From positions 1 through 30,865 of the forward strand of contig JAVBNF010000016.1 in NCBI GenBank assembly GCA_031551725.1: a stretch of 30,865 bases of DNA, written 5' to 3'. The first letter of the stretch is position 1. Every line of letters starts with the position of its first letter. Source of the stretch: JAVBNF01 sp031551725 (lineage in GTDB: Bacteria > Bacteroidota > Bacteroidia > Bacteroidales > P3). Position numbers and translations under genes: made by a program. Shown piece after piece: positions 7,164 to 15,468 of this stretch. Below the pieces are notes generated by a model that was given only the letters and a program-made list of their open reading frames with translations, was not told the DNA's origin and ran no database searches.

Positions 7164-7706
7164 ATGAAAACAAATGAAATTATTCTATATCAAAGTTTAG
7201 ATACCTTGGTAAAACTCGAAGTAATGTGGCATAACGAAACCGTATGGCTAACGCAGTATCAGATGGCTGAATTATTTGGACGCGAAAGGACTGTAATTAC
7301 AAAGCACATTAATAATGTTTTTAAGGAAGAAGAACTGCAAGAAGAAAGCAATGTGCAAATTTTGCACATTGCAAATTCGGATAAACCAATAAAATATTAC
7401 AGTTTGGATGTCATCATTTCTGTCGGCTATCGCGTAAAATCCAAACAAGGAACCCAATTCCGTATTTGGGCTACAAAAATTCTGAAAGAATATTTTACTA
7501 AAGGCTATGCCATCCAACGTTCGGTTTCTTAACAAGAGTTCGATAATGCTATTTCAGAATTAGAGCAACAAATTGTCAATTCAGAAAAATTTACCGAAGA
7601 GCAGTTTAGTGTAGTTTATAAATTTATTACCGAATTTTTCAGCAGGAAACAAACTGAAGAGAAGCCGCGCAAACCAATCGGATTTTTATCATCAAAACAA
7701 ATATAA
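7164..7706 (+). pseudogene. RhuM-like protein gene interrupted by an in-frame stop
   Basis: Residues 1-122 (7164-7532) match the RhuM/KilA-N-type DNA-binding family: LYQSLDTLVKLEVMWHNETVWLTQYQMAELFGRERTVITKHI, then YYSLDVIISVGYRVKSKQGTQFRIWATKILKEYFTKGY. A TAA at 7530-7532 stops the frame, yet the same frame continues for 57 codons to a second TAA at 7704-7706. That downstream part (QEFDNAISELEQQIVNSEKFTEEQ... FLSSKQI) is nearly identical to the C-terminal tail of the following ORF6N protein, which has AAG (Lys) where this copy has TAA. So the gene is best read as a nonsense-mutated copy. The truncated 122-residue protein may still be made. Such proteins are common in phage-related and accessory regions; their molecular role is poorly defined. 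Confidence 0.7.
7512..7700 (+). repeat. 189-bp tail repeat shared with 8076-8264
   Basis: Positions 7512-7700 and 8076-8264 are equal-length direct repeats with high identity by eye (roughly 85 per cent or more). They encode the C-terminal tail of the RhuM-like gene and of the ORF6N gene respectively. The N-terminal domains of the two genes are unrelated, so the tail has been copied or exchanged as a module. Confidence 0.8.
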
Positions 7707-7709
7707 ATT

Positions 7710-8273
7710 ATGAAAATAATCAAAACATTCAATCAAATCGAAGACAAGATTATCATGCTTCGCAATCAACCAATGCTTATAGACAGAGATGTGGCAGAAC
7801 TTTACCAAGTAGAGACCAAGAGAATTAACGAAGCCGTTAGAAATAATCCAGATAAATTTCCGGAAGGATATATTATTTATTTAACAATTGAAGAGTTTGA
7901 AGATTTGCGGTCGAAAATTTCGACCGCAAAATTTATGAAGACACGTGTAGCCCCAAAAGCCTTTTCTGAAAAGGGTTTATATATGTTGGCTACCGTTTTG
8001 AAAAGCCCGATTGCCACACAAACAACGATTGCAATTGTAGAAACATTTACACAAATACGTGAATTATCCCGTAACATTCAACGATCGGTTTCCAAGCAGG
8101 AATTTGACAATGCAATTGCTGAATTAGAGCAACAAATTGTTAATTCTGAGAAGTTCACCGAAGAACAGTTGAGTGAAGTTTATAAATTCATTGCCGAATT
8201 TTTCAGCAGGAAACAAACTGAAGAGAAACCGCGCAAACAAATCGGATTTTTATCATCAAAACAAAAGCTATAA
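7710..8273 (+). CDS. ORF6N-domain protein
   Basis: This 187-residue protein carries an ORF6N domain in residues 1-105: IIMLRNQPMLIDRDVAELYQVETKRINEAVRNNPDKFPEGYIIYLT, then RVAPKAFSEKGLYMLATVLKSPIATQTTIAIVETF. The family is a putative DNA-binding domain first seen in phage proteins and frequent in Bacteroidota chromosomes. The C-terminal part (about residues 125-187) is predicted helical or coiled coil (NAIAELEQQIVNSEKFTEEQLSEVYKFIAEFF) and ends in a basic PRKQIGFLSSKQKL. It begins 3 bp after the second stop of the RhuM-like pseudogene, so the two form one unit. The coding sequence contains a perfect 27-bp palindrome at 7904-7930. Its target and function are unknown. Confidence 0.8.
   Translation: MKIIKTFNQIEDKIIMLRNQPMLIDRDVAELYQVETKRINEAVRNNPDKFPEGYIIYLTIEEFEDLRSKISTAKFMKTRVAPKAFSEKGLYMLATVLKSPIATQTTIAIVETFTQIRELSRNIQRSVSKQEFDNAIAELEQQIVNSEKFTEEQLSEVYKFIAEFFSRKQTEEKPRKQIGFLSSKQKL
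7904..7930. repeat. 27-bp palindrome within ORF6N gene
   Basis: TTTGCGGTCGAAA (7904-7916) and TTTCGACCGCAAA (7918-7930) are exact reverse complements around one A. It encodes LRSKISTAK in the domain. A related shorter inverted repeat, GGTCGA/TCGACC, overlaps the end of the gene (8274-8290). It could be a binding site or a chance product of the encoded peptide. Confidence 0.7.
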
Positions 8274-8310
8274 GGTCGAAATTGTCGACCCTAAACAAAC
8301 TATACTCCTC

Positions 8311-8357
8311 ATTAACAATTAACAATTAACAATTAACCATTAATAATTAACAATTAT
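8311..8357. repeat. AACAATTA tandem-like repeat before recQ
   Basis: Several copies of AATTAACA/ATTAACAATT lie back to back immediately upstream of recQ. Similar sequence occurs at 17376-17495. It is simple AT-rich intergenic repeat; the recQ promoter may lie at its right edge (TACCTTTA at 8362-8369 resembles a weak -7 element). Confidence 0.5.
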
Positions 8358-8373
8358 TTTGTACCTTTACACT

Positions 8374-10281
8374 ATGAACATTCATCAAATTCTAAAACAA
8401 TATTGGGGATATGACCAATTCCGGCCGCTGCAGGAAGACATTGTCCGTTCGGTGCTTGCCGGCAAAGACACGCTTGCATTGCTACCTACGGGCGGAGGAA
8501 AGTCCGTGTGCTTTCAGGTGCCCGGAATGGCGCTCGACGGGCTGTGCCTGGTTATTTCGCCGCTGATTGCTTTGATGAAAGACCAGGTGGAAAATCTGAA
8601 AAAAATTGGAATCCCGGCGGCAGCGCTCGTTTCCGGAATGTCGCAACATGAAATCGATTTAATTTTAAATCATGCCGTTTTCGGACAATTAAAATTCCTG
8701 TATGTTTCGCCCGAACGCTTGGAAAGCCGCGCGTTTCTGGACAATCTGAAGCAAATGAAAATTGGCCTGCTTGCCATCGACGAAGCACATTGCATTTCGC
8801 AATGGGGCTACGATTTTCGTCCGCCATACTTGAATATTGCCAATTTGCGGCAATATATTCCGAAAGTTCCCGTAATGGCGCTCACCGCTACGGCCACACC
8901 GGAAGTGGTAGAAGATATTCAAGAAAAATTATCATTTAAAGAAAAAAATGTTTTTCAAAAGAGTTTTCTTCGCGACAATTTAACTTATTATGTCATTCGT
9001 GAAGAAGACAAGCTCAACCGCATGCTTCGCATTATCCGCACGGTAAAAGGCGCGGGGGTGATATACGTTAGAAATCGTCGCAAAACGCGTGAAATTGCAG
9101 AATTTTTGGTAAAAAATAATATCCGGGCAACTTATTATCATGCCGGACTGGACCAGAAAGAACGCAGTTCGCGTCAAGCGGCATGGATCAGCGATCAAAC
9201 GCCCGTTATTGTTGCAACGAATGCGTTTGGAATGGGAATCGATAAACCGAATTGCCGTTTTGTCATTCATCTGGATTTACCCGATTCGCTCGAGGCTTAT
9301 TTTCAGGAAGCCGGTCGTGGAGGGCGCGACGGGAAATCCGCGCAAGCGATTTTATTGTACGAAACAATTGATAAAAATAATCTGGAAAAGAATTTTAATG
9401 AAACTTACCCCGAATTAGCTTTTATTAAAAGTGTTTATCACGCATTAGGGAATTACTTTCAAATCCCCGTCGGATCGGGCAAACATGCAGTTTGCGATTT
9501 CGATTTGAAAACTTTTTCCGATCAATATAAAATGAAACCGACGGAAGTATACAGCGCTTTGAAATTTCTTGAAAAAGAAGGACTGTTGCTGCTTTCCGAA
9601 GAAATCAACCTGCCGTCGAAACTATTTATTTCCGTTGATAAGGAAACGTTGTACCGTTTTCAGGTGGAGCGTGCCGATTTTGATCCATTTATAAAAATGC
9701 TTCTGCGCTCGTATGGTGGTTTATTTACCGATTATATAAAAATTTCGGAATCTGAAATTGCTTCGCGTTTACACACTGCCGAAGAGAAAGTAAAAAAAAC
9801 GTTAGAAGACCTGCATAAATTGAGTTTGATTGATTATGTTCCAAGTCCTAAAAAACCACAAATTATCTACACAACCGAACGTTTGGATCAAAAAGACATC
9901 CGTATTTCCAGAGAATATTATGATGAACGAAAAGCCGCTGCACGTAAGCGCCTGGATGCAGTTTTGCAGTATGCCGAAAGCCACACACGGTGCAGAAGCC
10001 AATTATTATTGGGCTATTTCGGCGAGACCGAAAGCCGTCGTTGCGGAAAATGCGATGTATGTTTGAAGTGCAACCGACTTGAATTAAGCCAGCTCGAATT
10101 CGACCGGATGAAAGATATACTCAAGCCTGCATTGCAAATGCAAAACCTTTCGTTGGAAGAACTTTTGGAATTGTTAAATGAATTTCCGCAAGAGCGCGCC
10201 ATCAAATTCGTCCAATGGCTTGCCGATGAAGAAGTGATTGTTCAGGATAAAAACGAAAAATTTCGTTGGCACAAATCTTAA
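8374..10281 (+). CDS. recQ: ATP-dependent DNA helicase RecQ
   Basis: This 635-residue 3'-5' DNA helicase acts in recombination repair and replication-fork processing. Seen in order: the aromatic/Q region (YWGYDQFRPLQ, residues 10-20), Walker A TGGGKS (39-44), DEAH box with the RecQ aromatic loop DEAHCISQWGYDFRP (from 136), GIIYVRNR-like and ATNAFGMGIDKPNCRF motifs, and arginine finger region QEAGRGGRDG. The zinc-binding Cys residues are 540, 557, 560 and 563 (CRS... RRCGKCDVC), followed by a winged-helix region. An HRDC domain is not obvious at the end. The true start is ATG 8374; a TTG five codons upstream is unlikely. It is convergent with folD, and the two stop codons share TTAA. Confidence 0.95.
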   Translation: MNIHQILKQYWGYDQFRPLQEDIVRSVLAGKDTLALLPTGGGKSVCFQVPGMALDGLCLVISPLIALMKDQVENLKKIGIPAAALVSGMSQHEIDLILNHAVFGQLKFLYVSPERLESRAFLDNLKQMKIGLLAIDEAHCISQWGYDFRPPYLNIANLRQYIPKVPVMALTATATPEVVEDIQEKLSFKEKNVFQKSFLRDNLTYYVIREEDKLNRMLRIIRTVKGAGVIYVRNRRKTREIAEFLVKNNIRATYYHAGLDQKERSSRQAAWISDQTPVIVATNAFGMGIDKPNCRFVIHLDLPDSLEAYFQEAGRGGRDGKSAQAILLYETIDKNNLEKNFNETYPELAFIKSVYHALGNYFQIPVGSGKHAVCDFDLKTFSDQYKMKPTEVYSALKFLEKEGLLLLSEEINLPSKLFISVDKETLYRFQVERADFDPFIKMLLRSYGGLFTDYIKISESEIASRLHTAEEKVKKTLEDLHKLSLIDYVPSPKKPQIIYTTERLDQKDIRISREYYDERKAAARKRLDAVLQYAESHTRCRSQLLLGYFGETESRRCGKCDVCLKCNRLELSQLEFDRMKDILKPALQMQNLSLEELLELLNEFPQERAIKFVQWLADEEVIVQDKNEKFRWHKS

Positions 10282-11180
10282 TGACAATCGCAGTCGTGGT
10301 GATGATGCTGGCGATTTTCGTATGCTTTGTATGTGTTCAAAAGTAATCCGATAATAGTCATTGGTCCAACGCCGCCGGGAACCGGAGAAATTGCAGCACA
10401 TTTTTTCGAAACGTTTTCAAAATCCACATCACCGGTAACATAATAGCCTTTAGGCTTGCTGCTGTCCGGAATACGGTGAATACCCACATCAATAACAACG
10501 GCACCTTCTTTTACCATATTTTCTTTTACAAAATGCGGAACGCCCACAGCAGCGATAATAATATCCGCTTGGCGGCAAATTTCTTCAACATTTTTTGTTT
10601 TGCTGTGGCAAACAGTAACAGTTGCATTGGCAGTATCCATATTACGCGACATCAGCAGGCTGACGGGAGTTCCGACAATATTGCTGCGTCCGAGCACCAC
10701 GCAATGTTTTCCTTTCGTTTCGATTTGGTAACGCTGGATAAGTTCCATAATGCCAAACGGTGTTGCGGGCAAGAAAGTATCTTGGCCAAGCACCATATTG
10801 CCAACGTTGTTCGGATGAAAACCATCTACATCTTTACTTGGATCTATCGAATTTAAAACTTTTTGAACATTGATATGTTTTGGAAGTGGAAGTTGAACGA
10901 TGAAACCGTCGATTTCATCATCGTTATTAAGGAACTCGATAATTTCCAACAGTTTTTCTTCGGAAATTTCCTCTTCCAAACGATAAATGGATGAGTTAAA
11001 ACCCACTTCTTTGCAGGCTTTTTCTTTCGAAGCAACGTATGTTTCACTTGCGCCGTCGTGACCTACCAATATAGCAGCCAAGTGAGGAGGACGTTGGTCA
11101 TTGTCAATTAATTTGCGAACTTTATTTGCAATTTCGTCCTTAATTTGACCGCCGATAAGTTTTCCGTCGATAAGTTTCAT
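10278..11180 (-). CDS. folD: Methylenetetrahydrofolate dehydrogenase/cyclohydrolase FolD
   Basis: This bifunctional enzyme converts 5,10-methylene-THF to 5,10-methenyl-THF with NADP and then to 10-formyl-THF in the cytoplasm. The family signatures are present: YVASKEKACKEVG with the catalytic Lys (about residue 56), GFIVQLPLPKH, PSKDVDGFHPNNVG, and the NADP-binding GRSNIVGTPVSLL, ending in SPVPGGVGPMTIIGLL. Its length (300 residues) is slightly above the usual 285-295 because of a C-terminal tail, QHHHHDCDCH, rich in His and Cys. This tail is unusual for FolD and could bind a metal ion. No strong promoter is obvious upstream; it lies 84 bp from the ffh stop and could be read through from ffh. 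Confidence 0.95.
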   Translation of the reverse strand: MKLIDGKLIGGQIKDEIANKVRKLIDNDQRPPHLAAILVGHDGASETYVASKEKACKEVGFNSSIYRLEEEISEEKLLEIIEFLNNDDEIDGFIVQLPLPKHINVQKVLNSIDPSKDVDGFHPNNVGNMVLGQDTFLPATPFGIMELIQRYQIETKGKHCVVLGRSNIVGTPVSLLMSRNMDTANATVTVCHSKTKNVEEICRQADIIIAAVGVPHFVKENMVKEGAVVIDVGIHRIPDSSKPKGYYVTGDVDFENVSKKCAAISPVPGGVGPMTIIGLLLNTYKAYENRQHHHHDCDCH

Positions 11181-11264
11181 CTATTGTTTAAAGTTTAAAG
11201 TTTAAGGTTTAACGAGTTTTGAATATCACCCTTTATATTCAATCCTCAACCCTCAATCCTGTTT

Positions 11265-12605
11265 CTATCGTCCCATTCGTTTCATATTTCCGAGCGCCTG
11301 CATCATATTGGCGCCTTTTCCTCCGCTGAGCGACTTCATCATTTTGCGTGTATCGTCGAGCTGTTTGATTAAGCGGTTTACTTCCACAATATCAGTGCCG
11401 CTTCCGTCGGCGATACGTTTGCGGCGAGTGCCGTTGAGCAAAGTGGGGTTGGCGCGTTCGGCCGGCGTCATGGAAAGGATAATCGCTTCGGTGGCTTTGA
11501 AAGCATCGTCGCCGATTTCAACATCCTTCATCACTTTTCCCATGCCGGGAATCATGCCCATGAGGTCCTTCATATTCCCCATTTTTTTAATTTGCTGAAT
11601 TTGCTTATAAAAATCGTCGAAATTGAAGGTGTTTTGACTGAATTTCTTTTGTAATTTGCGGGCTTCTTCCTCGTCGTATTGTTCCTGTGCACGTTCTACC
11701 AACGAAACAATATCGCCCATGCCGAGGATACGGTCGGCCATACGTTCCGGATAGAAAACATCAAGCGCATCGATTTTCTCGCCGACACCTACGAATTTAA
11801 TCGGAACATTTACAACGGAACGAATCGTTAGAGCCGCACCGCCACGCGTGTCGCCATCCAATTTGGTTAAAATAACCCCTTGGTAATTCAACACATCGTG
11901 GAATGCTTTAGCTGTATTTACGGCATCCTGACCAGTCATTGAATCTACAACAAACAAGGTTTCCTGCGGATTGCATTCTTTTTGGATGGCCGAAATTTCT
12001 TTCATCATCAACTCATCAATCGCCAAACGGCCGGCGGTATCGATGATGACAACGTTTTTATTGGTATTTTTCGCGTGTTTAATTGCGTCTTTGGCAATTT
12101 TCACGGGGTCATTGGAACCCAAATCGGAGTAAACTTCCACGCCGATTTGCTCGCCCAAAACGTTCAACTGATTGATCGCGGCCGGACGATAAACATCGCA
12201 AGCCACCAATAAGACTTGACGTCCTTTTTTAGTTTTGAGATAGTTGGCAAGTTTTGCAGAGTGCGTGGTTTTACCACTACCTTGCAAACCGGCCATAAGA
12301 ATAACGGTTGGATTTCCGCTGAGCGAAAGTTCAGTTTGTGTTCCGCCCATCAAGGTTGTGAGCTCGTCGTGAACAATTTTGGTCATCAATTGTCCGGGTG
12401 AAACGGCCGTGAGCACGTTTTGTCCGAGCGCTTTTTCGCGAACGTCTTCAACAAATTGTTTGGCAATTTTATAACTAACGTCGGCGTCTAATAAGGCTTT
12501 GCGCACTTCTTTAAGCGTTTCGGCAACGTTAATTTCGGTAATTGAGCCTTGCCCTTTTAAAACCTTAAATGCCCGTTCAAATTTTTCGGATAAATTTTCA
12601 AACAT
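11265..12605 (-). CDS. ffh: Signal recognition particle GTPase Ffh
   Basis: This 446-residue SRP54 homologue binds SRP RNA and signal sequences of membrane proteins and delivers ribosomes to FtsY. An N-terminal helical bundle (residues 1-90) is followed by the G domain with GLQGSGKTT (106-114), DVYRPAA, DTAGR and TKLDGDTRGG, then the Met-rich M domain (about 300-446; MGNMKDLMGMIPGMGKVMK and a C-terminal MMKSLSGG... NMKRMGR). Length is normal. The partner SRP RNA gene is in the same window, about 2.8 kb away at 15369-15466. The start ATG is 21 bases downstream of a -7 box at 12626-12633. Confidence 0.97.
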   Translation of the reverse strand: MFENLSEKFERAFKVLKGQGSITEINVAETLKEVRKALLDADVSYKIAKQFVEDVREKALGQNVLTAVSPGQLMTKIVHDELTTLMGGTQTELSLSGNPTVILMAGLQGSGKTTHSAKLANYLKTKKGRQVLLVACDVYRPAAINQLNVLGEQIGVEVYSDLGSNDPVKIAKDAIKHAKNTNKNVVIIDTAGRLAIDELMMKEISAIQKECNPQETLFVVDSMTGQDAVNTAKAFHDVLNYQGVILTKLDGDTRGGAALTIRSVVNVPIKFVGVGEKIDALDVFYPERMADRILGMGDIVSLVERAQEQYDEEEARKLQKKFSQNTFNFDDFYKQIQQIKKMGNMKDLMGMIPGMGKVMKDVEIGDDAFKATEAIILSMTPAERANPTLLNGTRRKRIADGSGTDIVEVNRLIKQLDDTRKMMKSLSGGKGANMMQALGNMKRMGR

Positions 12606-12625
12606 AATTGAAAGAAATTAATCTA

Positions 12626-12633
12626 CAAAAATA
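12626..12633 (-). promoter_or_regulatory. Promoter -7 element of ffh
   Basis: TATTTTTG on the minus strand fits TAnnTTTG and lies about 20 bases upstream of the ffh ATG at 12605. I do not see a clear -33 TTTG at the right distance. Confidence 0.4.
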
Positions 12634-12720
12634 CAAAAATAAAGGCAGAAAGTCAATATTTTTAAAAGAAATTATTGTAATATATTGGTGTTGTGCGTAT
12701 TTCCACCAACAATAAAACAT

Positions 12721-13398
12721 TTACAAAGCCGGAAAGAAATTCCACACAATGACAAACCCCATCCAACAGGCAAAGACAAAAAACAAAAAGCCCCAAACAA
12801 GTGCCGGGATGTGCGTAAGTTTTTGTAAATCGCTTGCATCGCCTGCATTCTTTGGCGTTTTGTAAGCCATCATCAATAGTTGAAATGTTGAAATAATGCC
12901 TTCAGATGCAAAGATAAATCCGACAAAAACAGTAATGCCTTTGCACAGAAAATCATCATCCAGATATATTGCAGACACAAGCAAAGTAATCATTACAATC
13001 GACCAGATAATGCCGTAAGTATTGCGGATAAACAACAAAAGTGTAAATATAATCAGTGCAAGTAAAGCATAAATAAAAATAAAATCGTAGCTGTATTTTA
13101 CGCAAAAAAATGCAAAAGCAGCAAAGAGCATCGAAAACGGATAACCCGCAATTGCGACAACAAATTGTCCGAATTTATTCCCGGTTGTATAATGTGTAAG
13201 GCCGGAAGTATCGGCATGCAAATCAATCCGTTCGGCTGTTCCTTTTGTGAGCAAAGCCAATATGGTATGCCCCAACTCGTGCGCCAAAGTATTGAAACAT
13301 TTGAAAAAAATGCCTATATACGGTATTCGCGAAAGCGTGAACGCAACAATAATCAGAATGTAAAATTGAACTGAATATTGCTGAAAAAAGGCTTCCAT
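12721..13398 (-). CDS. M50-type membrane metalloprotease-like protein
   Basis: This 225-residue membrane protein has the zinc-binding HELGH motif at residues 40-44, within the sequence CFNTLAHELGHTILALLTKG, which is characteristic of the M50B-like group. About five to six hydrophobic segments follow (roughly residues 10-30, 74-97, 99-117, 121-145, 148-170, 197-222). M50 site-2-type proteases cut membrane proteins inside the bilayer, but M50B-like members are mostly uncharacterised, and the usual second-motif Asp (LDG type) is not evident. A nested inverted repeat sits between this gene and the upstream thioredoxin gene. The substrate is unknown. Confidence 0.72.
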   Translation of the reverse strand: MEAFFQQYSVQFYILIIVAFTLSRIPYIGIFFKCFNTLAHELGHTILALLTKGTAERIDLHADTSGLTHYTTGNKFGQFVVAIAGYPFSMLFAAFAFFCVKYSYDFIFIYALLALIIFTLLLFIRNTYGIIWSIVMITLLVSAIYLDDDFLCKGITVFVGFIFASEGIISTFQLLMMAYKTPKNAGDASDLQKLTHIPALVWGFLFFVFACWMGFVIVWNFFPAL

Positions 13399-13413
13399 GG
13401 ATTTAATAATGCC

Positions 13414-13486
13414 AGACAGGATTTACAGGATGAACAGGATAAGTTTTGCAACTGCAAAAAACATGTAAATCTTGTGAATCCTGTCT
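13414..13486. repeat. Nested inverted repeat (copy 2)
   Basis: The outer arms 13414-13431 and 13469-13486 (AGACAGGATTTACAGGAT and its near complement, 16 of 18 pairs) match the outer arms of the element at 2124-2207. The inner hairpin is different here (TTTTGCA/TGCAAAA). Both copies are in gaps between minus-strand genes. Confidence 0.7.
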
Positions 13487-13497
13487 AAGAAAATCTT

Positions 13498-14607
13498 TTA
13501 TTTTTTTACTTTGTAAATTTCAGCCAATTTTGCATCCAATGCGTCGCCTTTTAAGTCACGGGCGATAATAGTACCGTCAGTACCTATCAACCAACACGTT
13601 GGAATACTTGCAACACCATATTTTTGAGAAATTTCGCCTTGCCAGAATTTGAGTTCGGAAACTTGCATCCAAGGTAATTTATCATCTTTAATACCTTTTA
13701 TCCAAGCATCTTTGGTTTTATCCAAAGAAACCGAAATCATATCAAATCCGTAAGGTTTATATTTATTGTAAACCTTTAAGAAGTTTGGATTTTCTCTACG
13801 GCAGTAGCCACACCAAGAAGCCCAAAACTCAAGCACGACGTATTTACCTTTTGCAAAAGCAGAAAATTTAATCATCTCACCGGCCGGATTAGGAGCTTCG
13901 AAATCGGGAGCAACTTGGCCGATGGCAACGGTTTTCAAGACATCCACACGTTCGGCTAATTTTTGCACCGTTTGATTGCCGGGAAAGTGTTTTTGAAAAT
14001 CGGTTGTCAGGCCTTCAAGCGTTTCCAAAGGAAGCGAATATTGAACACCTCCGCGAACAAGTATATAAAGTCCTGCCAAGTTATCGGTATTTTCTTTTAC
14101 AAATTTCTCTTGTTCCGCTTCTCTACGTTCGTAGATTTCATCGTATTTTTGCTCTAATGTTTTTGCTTCGTCTTTCTTATTAGCTTTAGTCAAACGATCG
14201 TGTTCTTCATCTAATTCAGCCATTTCATTATCAAAAACGCTTAATCTTTTTTGTAATTCATAATAACTGTTTTGAGCAGAACTTCCTTTGATAGTTATTT
14301 TTTTCGGAGTCGCATTATCTCCGGAAATCAAATACATTTCGTCGGGAGCTAAGAAAAACGGCATAGCTTTATTTTTACCTATTTCCAAATATGCAATTTC
14401 AGGAGTTTCGGCATCGATTTTCATCATAAAATCCGGATTTGCAGAATTTAACAAAACCGAATCGCTTGCTGCATTTTTTTCTCCGTTAAAACGAATAATT
14501 TTCACGTATCCATCCAAATTGCGAATATGTCCTTTAATCAGCACATTTTGCGCGTACATACCGGTTGCAAATAAAAAGAGGCTTAAACCTAAAATGATTT
14601 TTTTCAT
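13498..14607 (-). CDS. TlpA-like thioredoxin-family protein
   Basis: This is a 369-residue exported thiol-disulfide protein. The ATG at 14607 gives a standard signal peptide (MKKIILGLSLFLFATGMYAQ); an in-frame start at 14631 is excluded because it falls inside the promoter. Residues about 22-125 look like the DUF4369 domain found in front of TlpA domains in Bacteroidota (VLIKGHIRNLDGYVKIIRF... ISGDNATPKKITIKGSSAQ). A charged helical stretch (about 130-175) follows, then an AhpC/TSA-Redoxin domain with WASWCGYC, the redox Cys pair at 266 and 269, and a cis-Pro region GVASIPTCWLIG. It probably keeps extracytoplasmic proteins reduced; its partner is unknown. Confidence 0.85.
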   Translation of the reverse strand: MKKIILGLSLFLFATGMYAQNVLIKGHIRNLDGYVKIIRFNGEKNAASDSVLLNSANPDFMMKIDAETPEIAYLEIGKNKAMPFFLAPDEMYLISGDNATPKKITIKGSSAQNSYYELQKRLSVFDNEMAELDEEHDRLTKANKKDEAKTLEQKYDEIYERREAEQEKFVKENTDNLAGLYILVRGGVQYSLPLETLEGLTTDFQKHFPGNQTVQKLAERVDVLKTVAIGQVAPDFEAPNPAGEMIKFSAFAKGKYVVLEFWASWCGYCRRENPNFLKVYNKYKPYGFDMISVSLDKTKDAWIKGIKDDKLPWMQVSELKFWQGEISQKYGVASIPTCWLIGTDGTIIARDLKGDALDAKLAEIYKVKK

Positions 14608-14628
14608 GATTAAATTTATTTTAAAACG

Positions 14629-14636
14629 CAAATATA
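14629..14636 (-). promoter_or_regulatory. Promoter -7 element of the thioredoxin gene
   Basis: TATATTTG on the minus strand fits TAnnTTTG and is 21 bases from the ATG at 14607. It helps decide the start, because a longer reading would begin inside this element. Confidence 0.45.
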
Positions 14637-14652
14637 CGAAAAAAAATGAAAA

Positions 14653-14691
14653 CGGGAAAACGGGTGAACAAGAAAACAGGAGAACGAGAGA
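14653..14691. repeat. GGAAAACGGG/GAGAACGAG-type dispersed repeat
   Basis: The words GGGAAAACGGG, GAACAAGAAAACAGG and AGAACGAGAGAAC occur in tandem in the gap between the thioredoxin gene and the YciO-type gene. They share vocabulary with 445-486 and 6571-6668. Confidence 0.45.
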
Positions 14692-14694
14692 ACA

Positions 14695-15312
14695 TTATTC
14701 CCAATCAACAATTCCTTTTCCTTCTCGCACAACAACAATATCATCGCCGGTGCAGTCGATAACCGTAGAAAATTCGGTACCGCCGACATCTCCATCTACA
14801 ACCATATCCACTTGTTTTTGATATTCTTCATAAATCAATTCAGGATCGGTAGACTGTTCCCATTCTTCGGGATCAAAAGGGAGCGATGTTGTGATAAGCG
14901 GAACGCCAAGACGTTCTACAATTACCTGAAGCAGTGGTTTTGCGGTGATGCGAATACCGATCGTTTGTTTTTTGGAAAACATAATCTTCGGTACTTGATT
15001 ATTGGCTTCCAAAATAAAAGTATAAGGTCCGGGAAGAACACGTTTCATTAGTTTAAAAACAGTGTTGTTGATGGGTTTACAATAATTAGACAAGTGGCTT
15101 AAATCTGCGCAGATCAACGCATAGTTGGCCGATTCTTTCTTACGCCCTTTAATTTGAGAAATTTTGTCAATTAATTTGGCGTGCTCAATACTACATCCGA
15201 TGGCATAAACGGTATCGGTAGGATAAATCACAATTCCGCCCTTTTGCAAACAGTCCACTACTTTTTGCAGCTGCCGTTCATCCGGATTTTTATCGTATAA
15301 TTTGATAAGCAT
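14695..15312 (-). CDS. YrdC/Sua5/YciO-family protein (threonylcarbamoyl-AMP synthase type)
   Basis: This 205-residue protein belongs to the YrdC superfamily. Members of the Sua5/TsaC branch make threonylcarbamoyl-AMP from Thr, bicarbonate and ATP for tRNA t6A37 modification; the YciO branch is related but of less certain role. Seen: GGIVIYPTDTVYAIGCS (residues 29-45), KGRKK in the KxR position (about 62-66), LPGPYTFIL (about 101-109), IGIRI, and PLITTSLPFD. The length of about 205 and lack of a C-terminal Sua5 domain point to YciO- or TsaC-type. It lies between the thioredoxin gene and the SRP RNA gene, all on the minus strand. Confidence 0.85.
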   Translation of the reverse strand: MLIKLYDKNPDERQLQKVVDCLQKGGIVIYPTDTVYAIGCSIEHAKLIDKISQIKGRKKESANYALICADLSHLSNYCKPINNTVFKLMKRVLPGPYTFILEANNQVPKIMFSKKQTIGIRITAKPLLQVIVERLGVPLITTSLPFDPEEWEQSTDPELIYEEYQKQVDMVVDGDVGGTEFSTVIDCTGDDIVVVREGKGIVDWE

Positions 15313-15368
15313 TTGAATCTTGAAATAATTGTCAATTATCCATTGTCAATTGTCAATTAAATAAAAAA

Positions 15369-15466
15369 GGGTAAGCTACTTACATCGCACCGCTACGACT
15401 ACCTACCCTTGCTACCTTCCGATCCTGGGGGATTCAGTAGGAGCTGGTCGTGTAAGACTTACCCCG
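15369..15466 (-). ncRNA. ffs: Small bacterial SRP RNA (4.5S)
   Basis: The minus strand contains the conserved SRP RNA apical loop: CCCCAGGATCGGAAGGTAGC (GGAAGGTAGCA tetraloop and Ffh-binding internal loop), flanked by complementary arms. The ends pair: GGGGTAAG at the 5' side with CTTACCC at the 3' side, giving a single long hairpin of about 98 nt, as for the small type without an Alu domain. It is followed by six T residues (15368-15363) as terminator and preceded by a strong promoter at 15469-15500. It partners Ffh encoded at 11265-12605. Confidence 0.93.
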
Positions 15467-15468
15467 TG

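Noticed and set aside
8311..8357. Possible CRISPR-like array
   Set aside because: The units are short AT-rich words without constant-length spacers; no cas genes are nearby.
8359..8373. TTG start for recQ
   Set aside because: The added five residues are not family-like and ATG 8374 gives the normal RecQ start.
14608..14631. Earlier start for the TlpA-like gene
   Set aside because: It falls within the -7 promoter element and would spoil the signal peptide.
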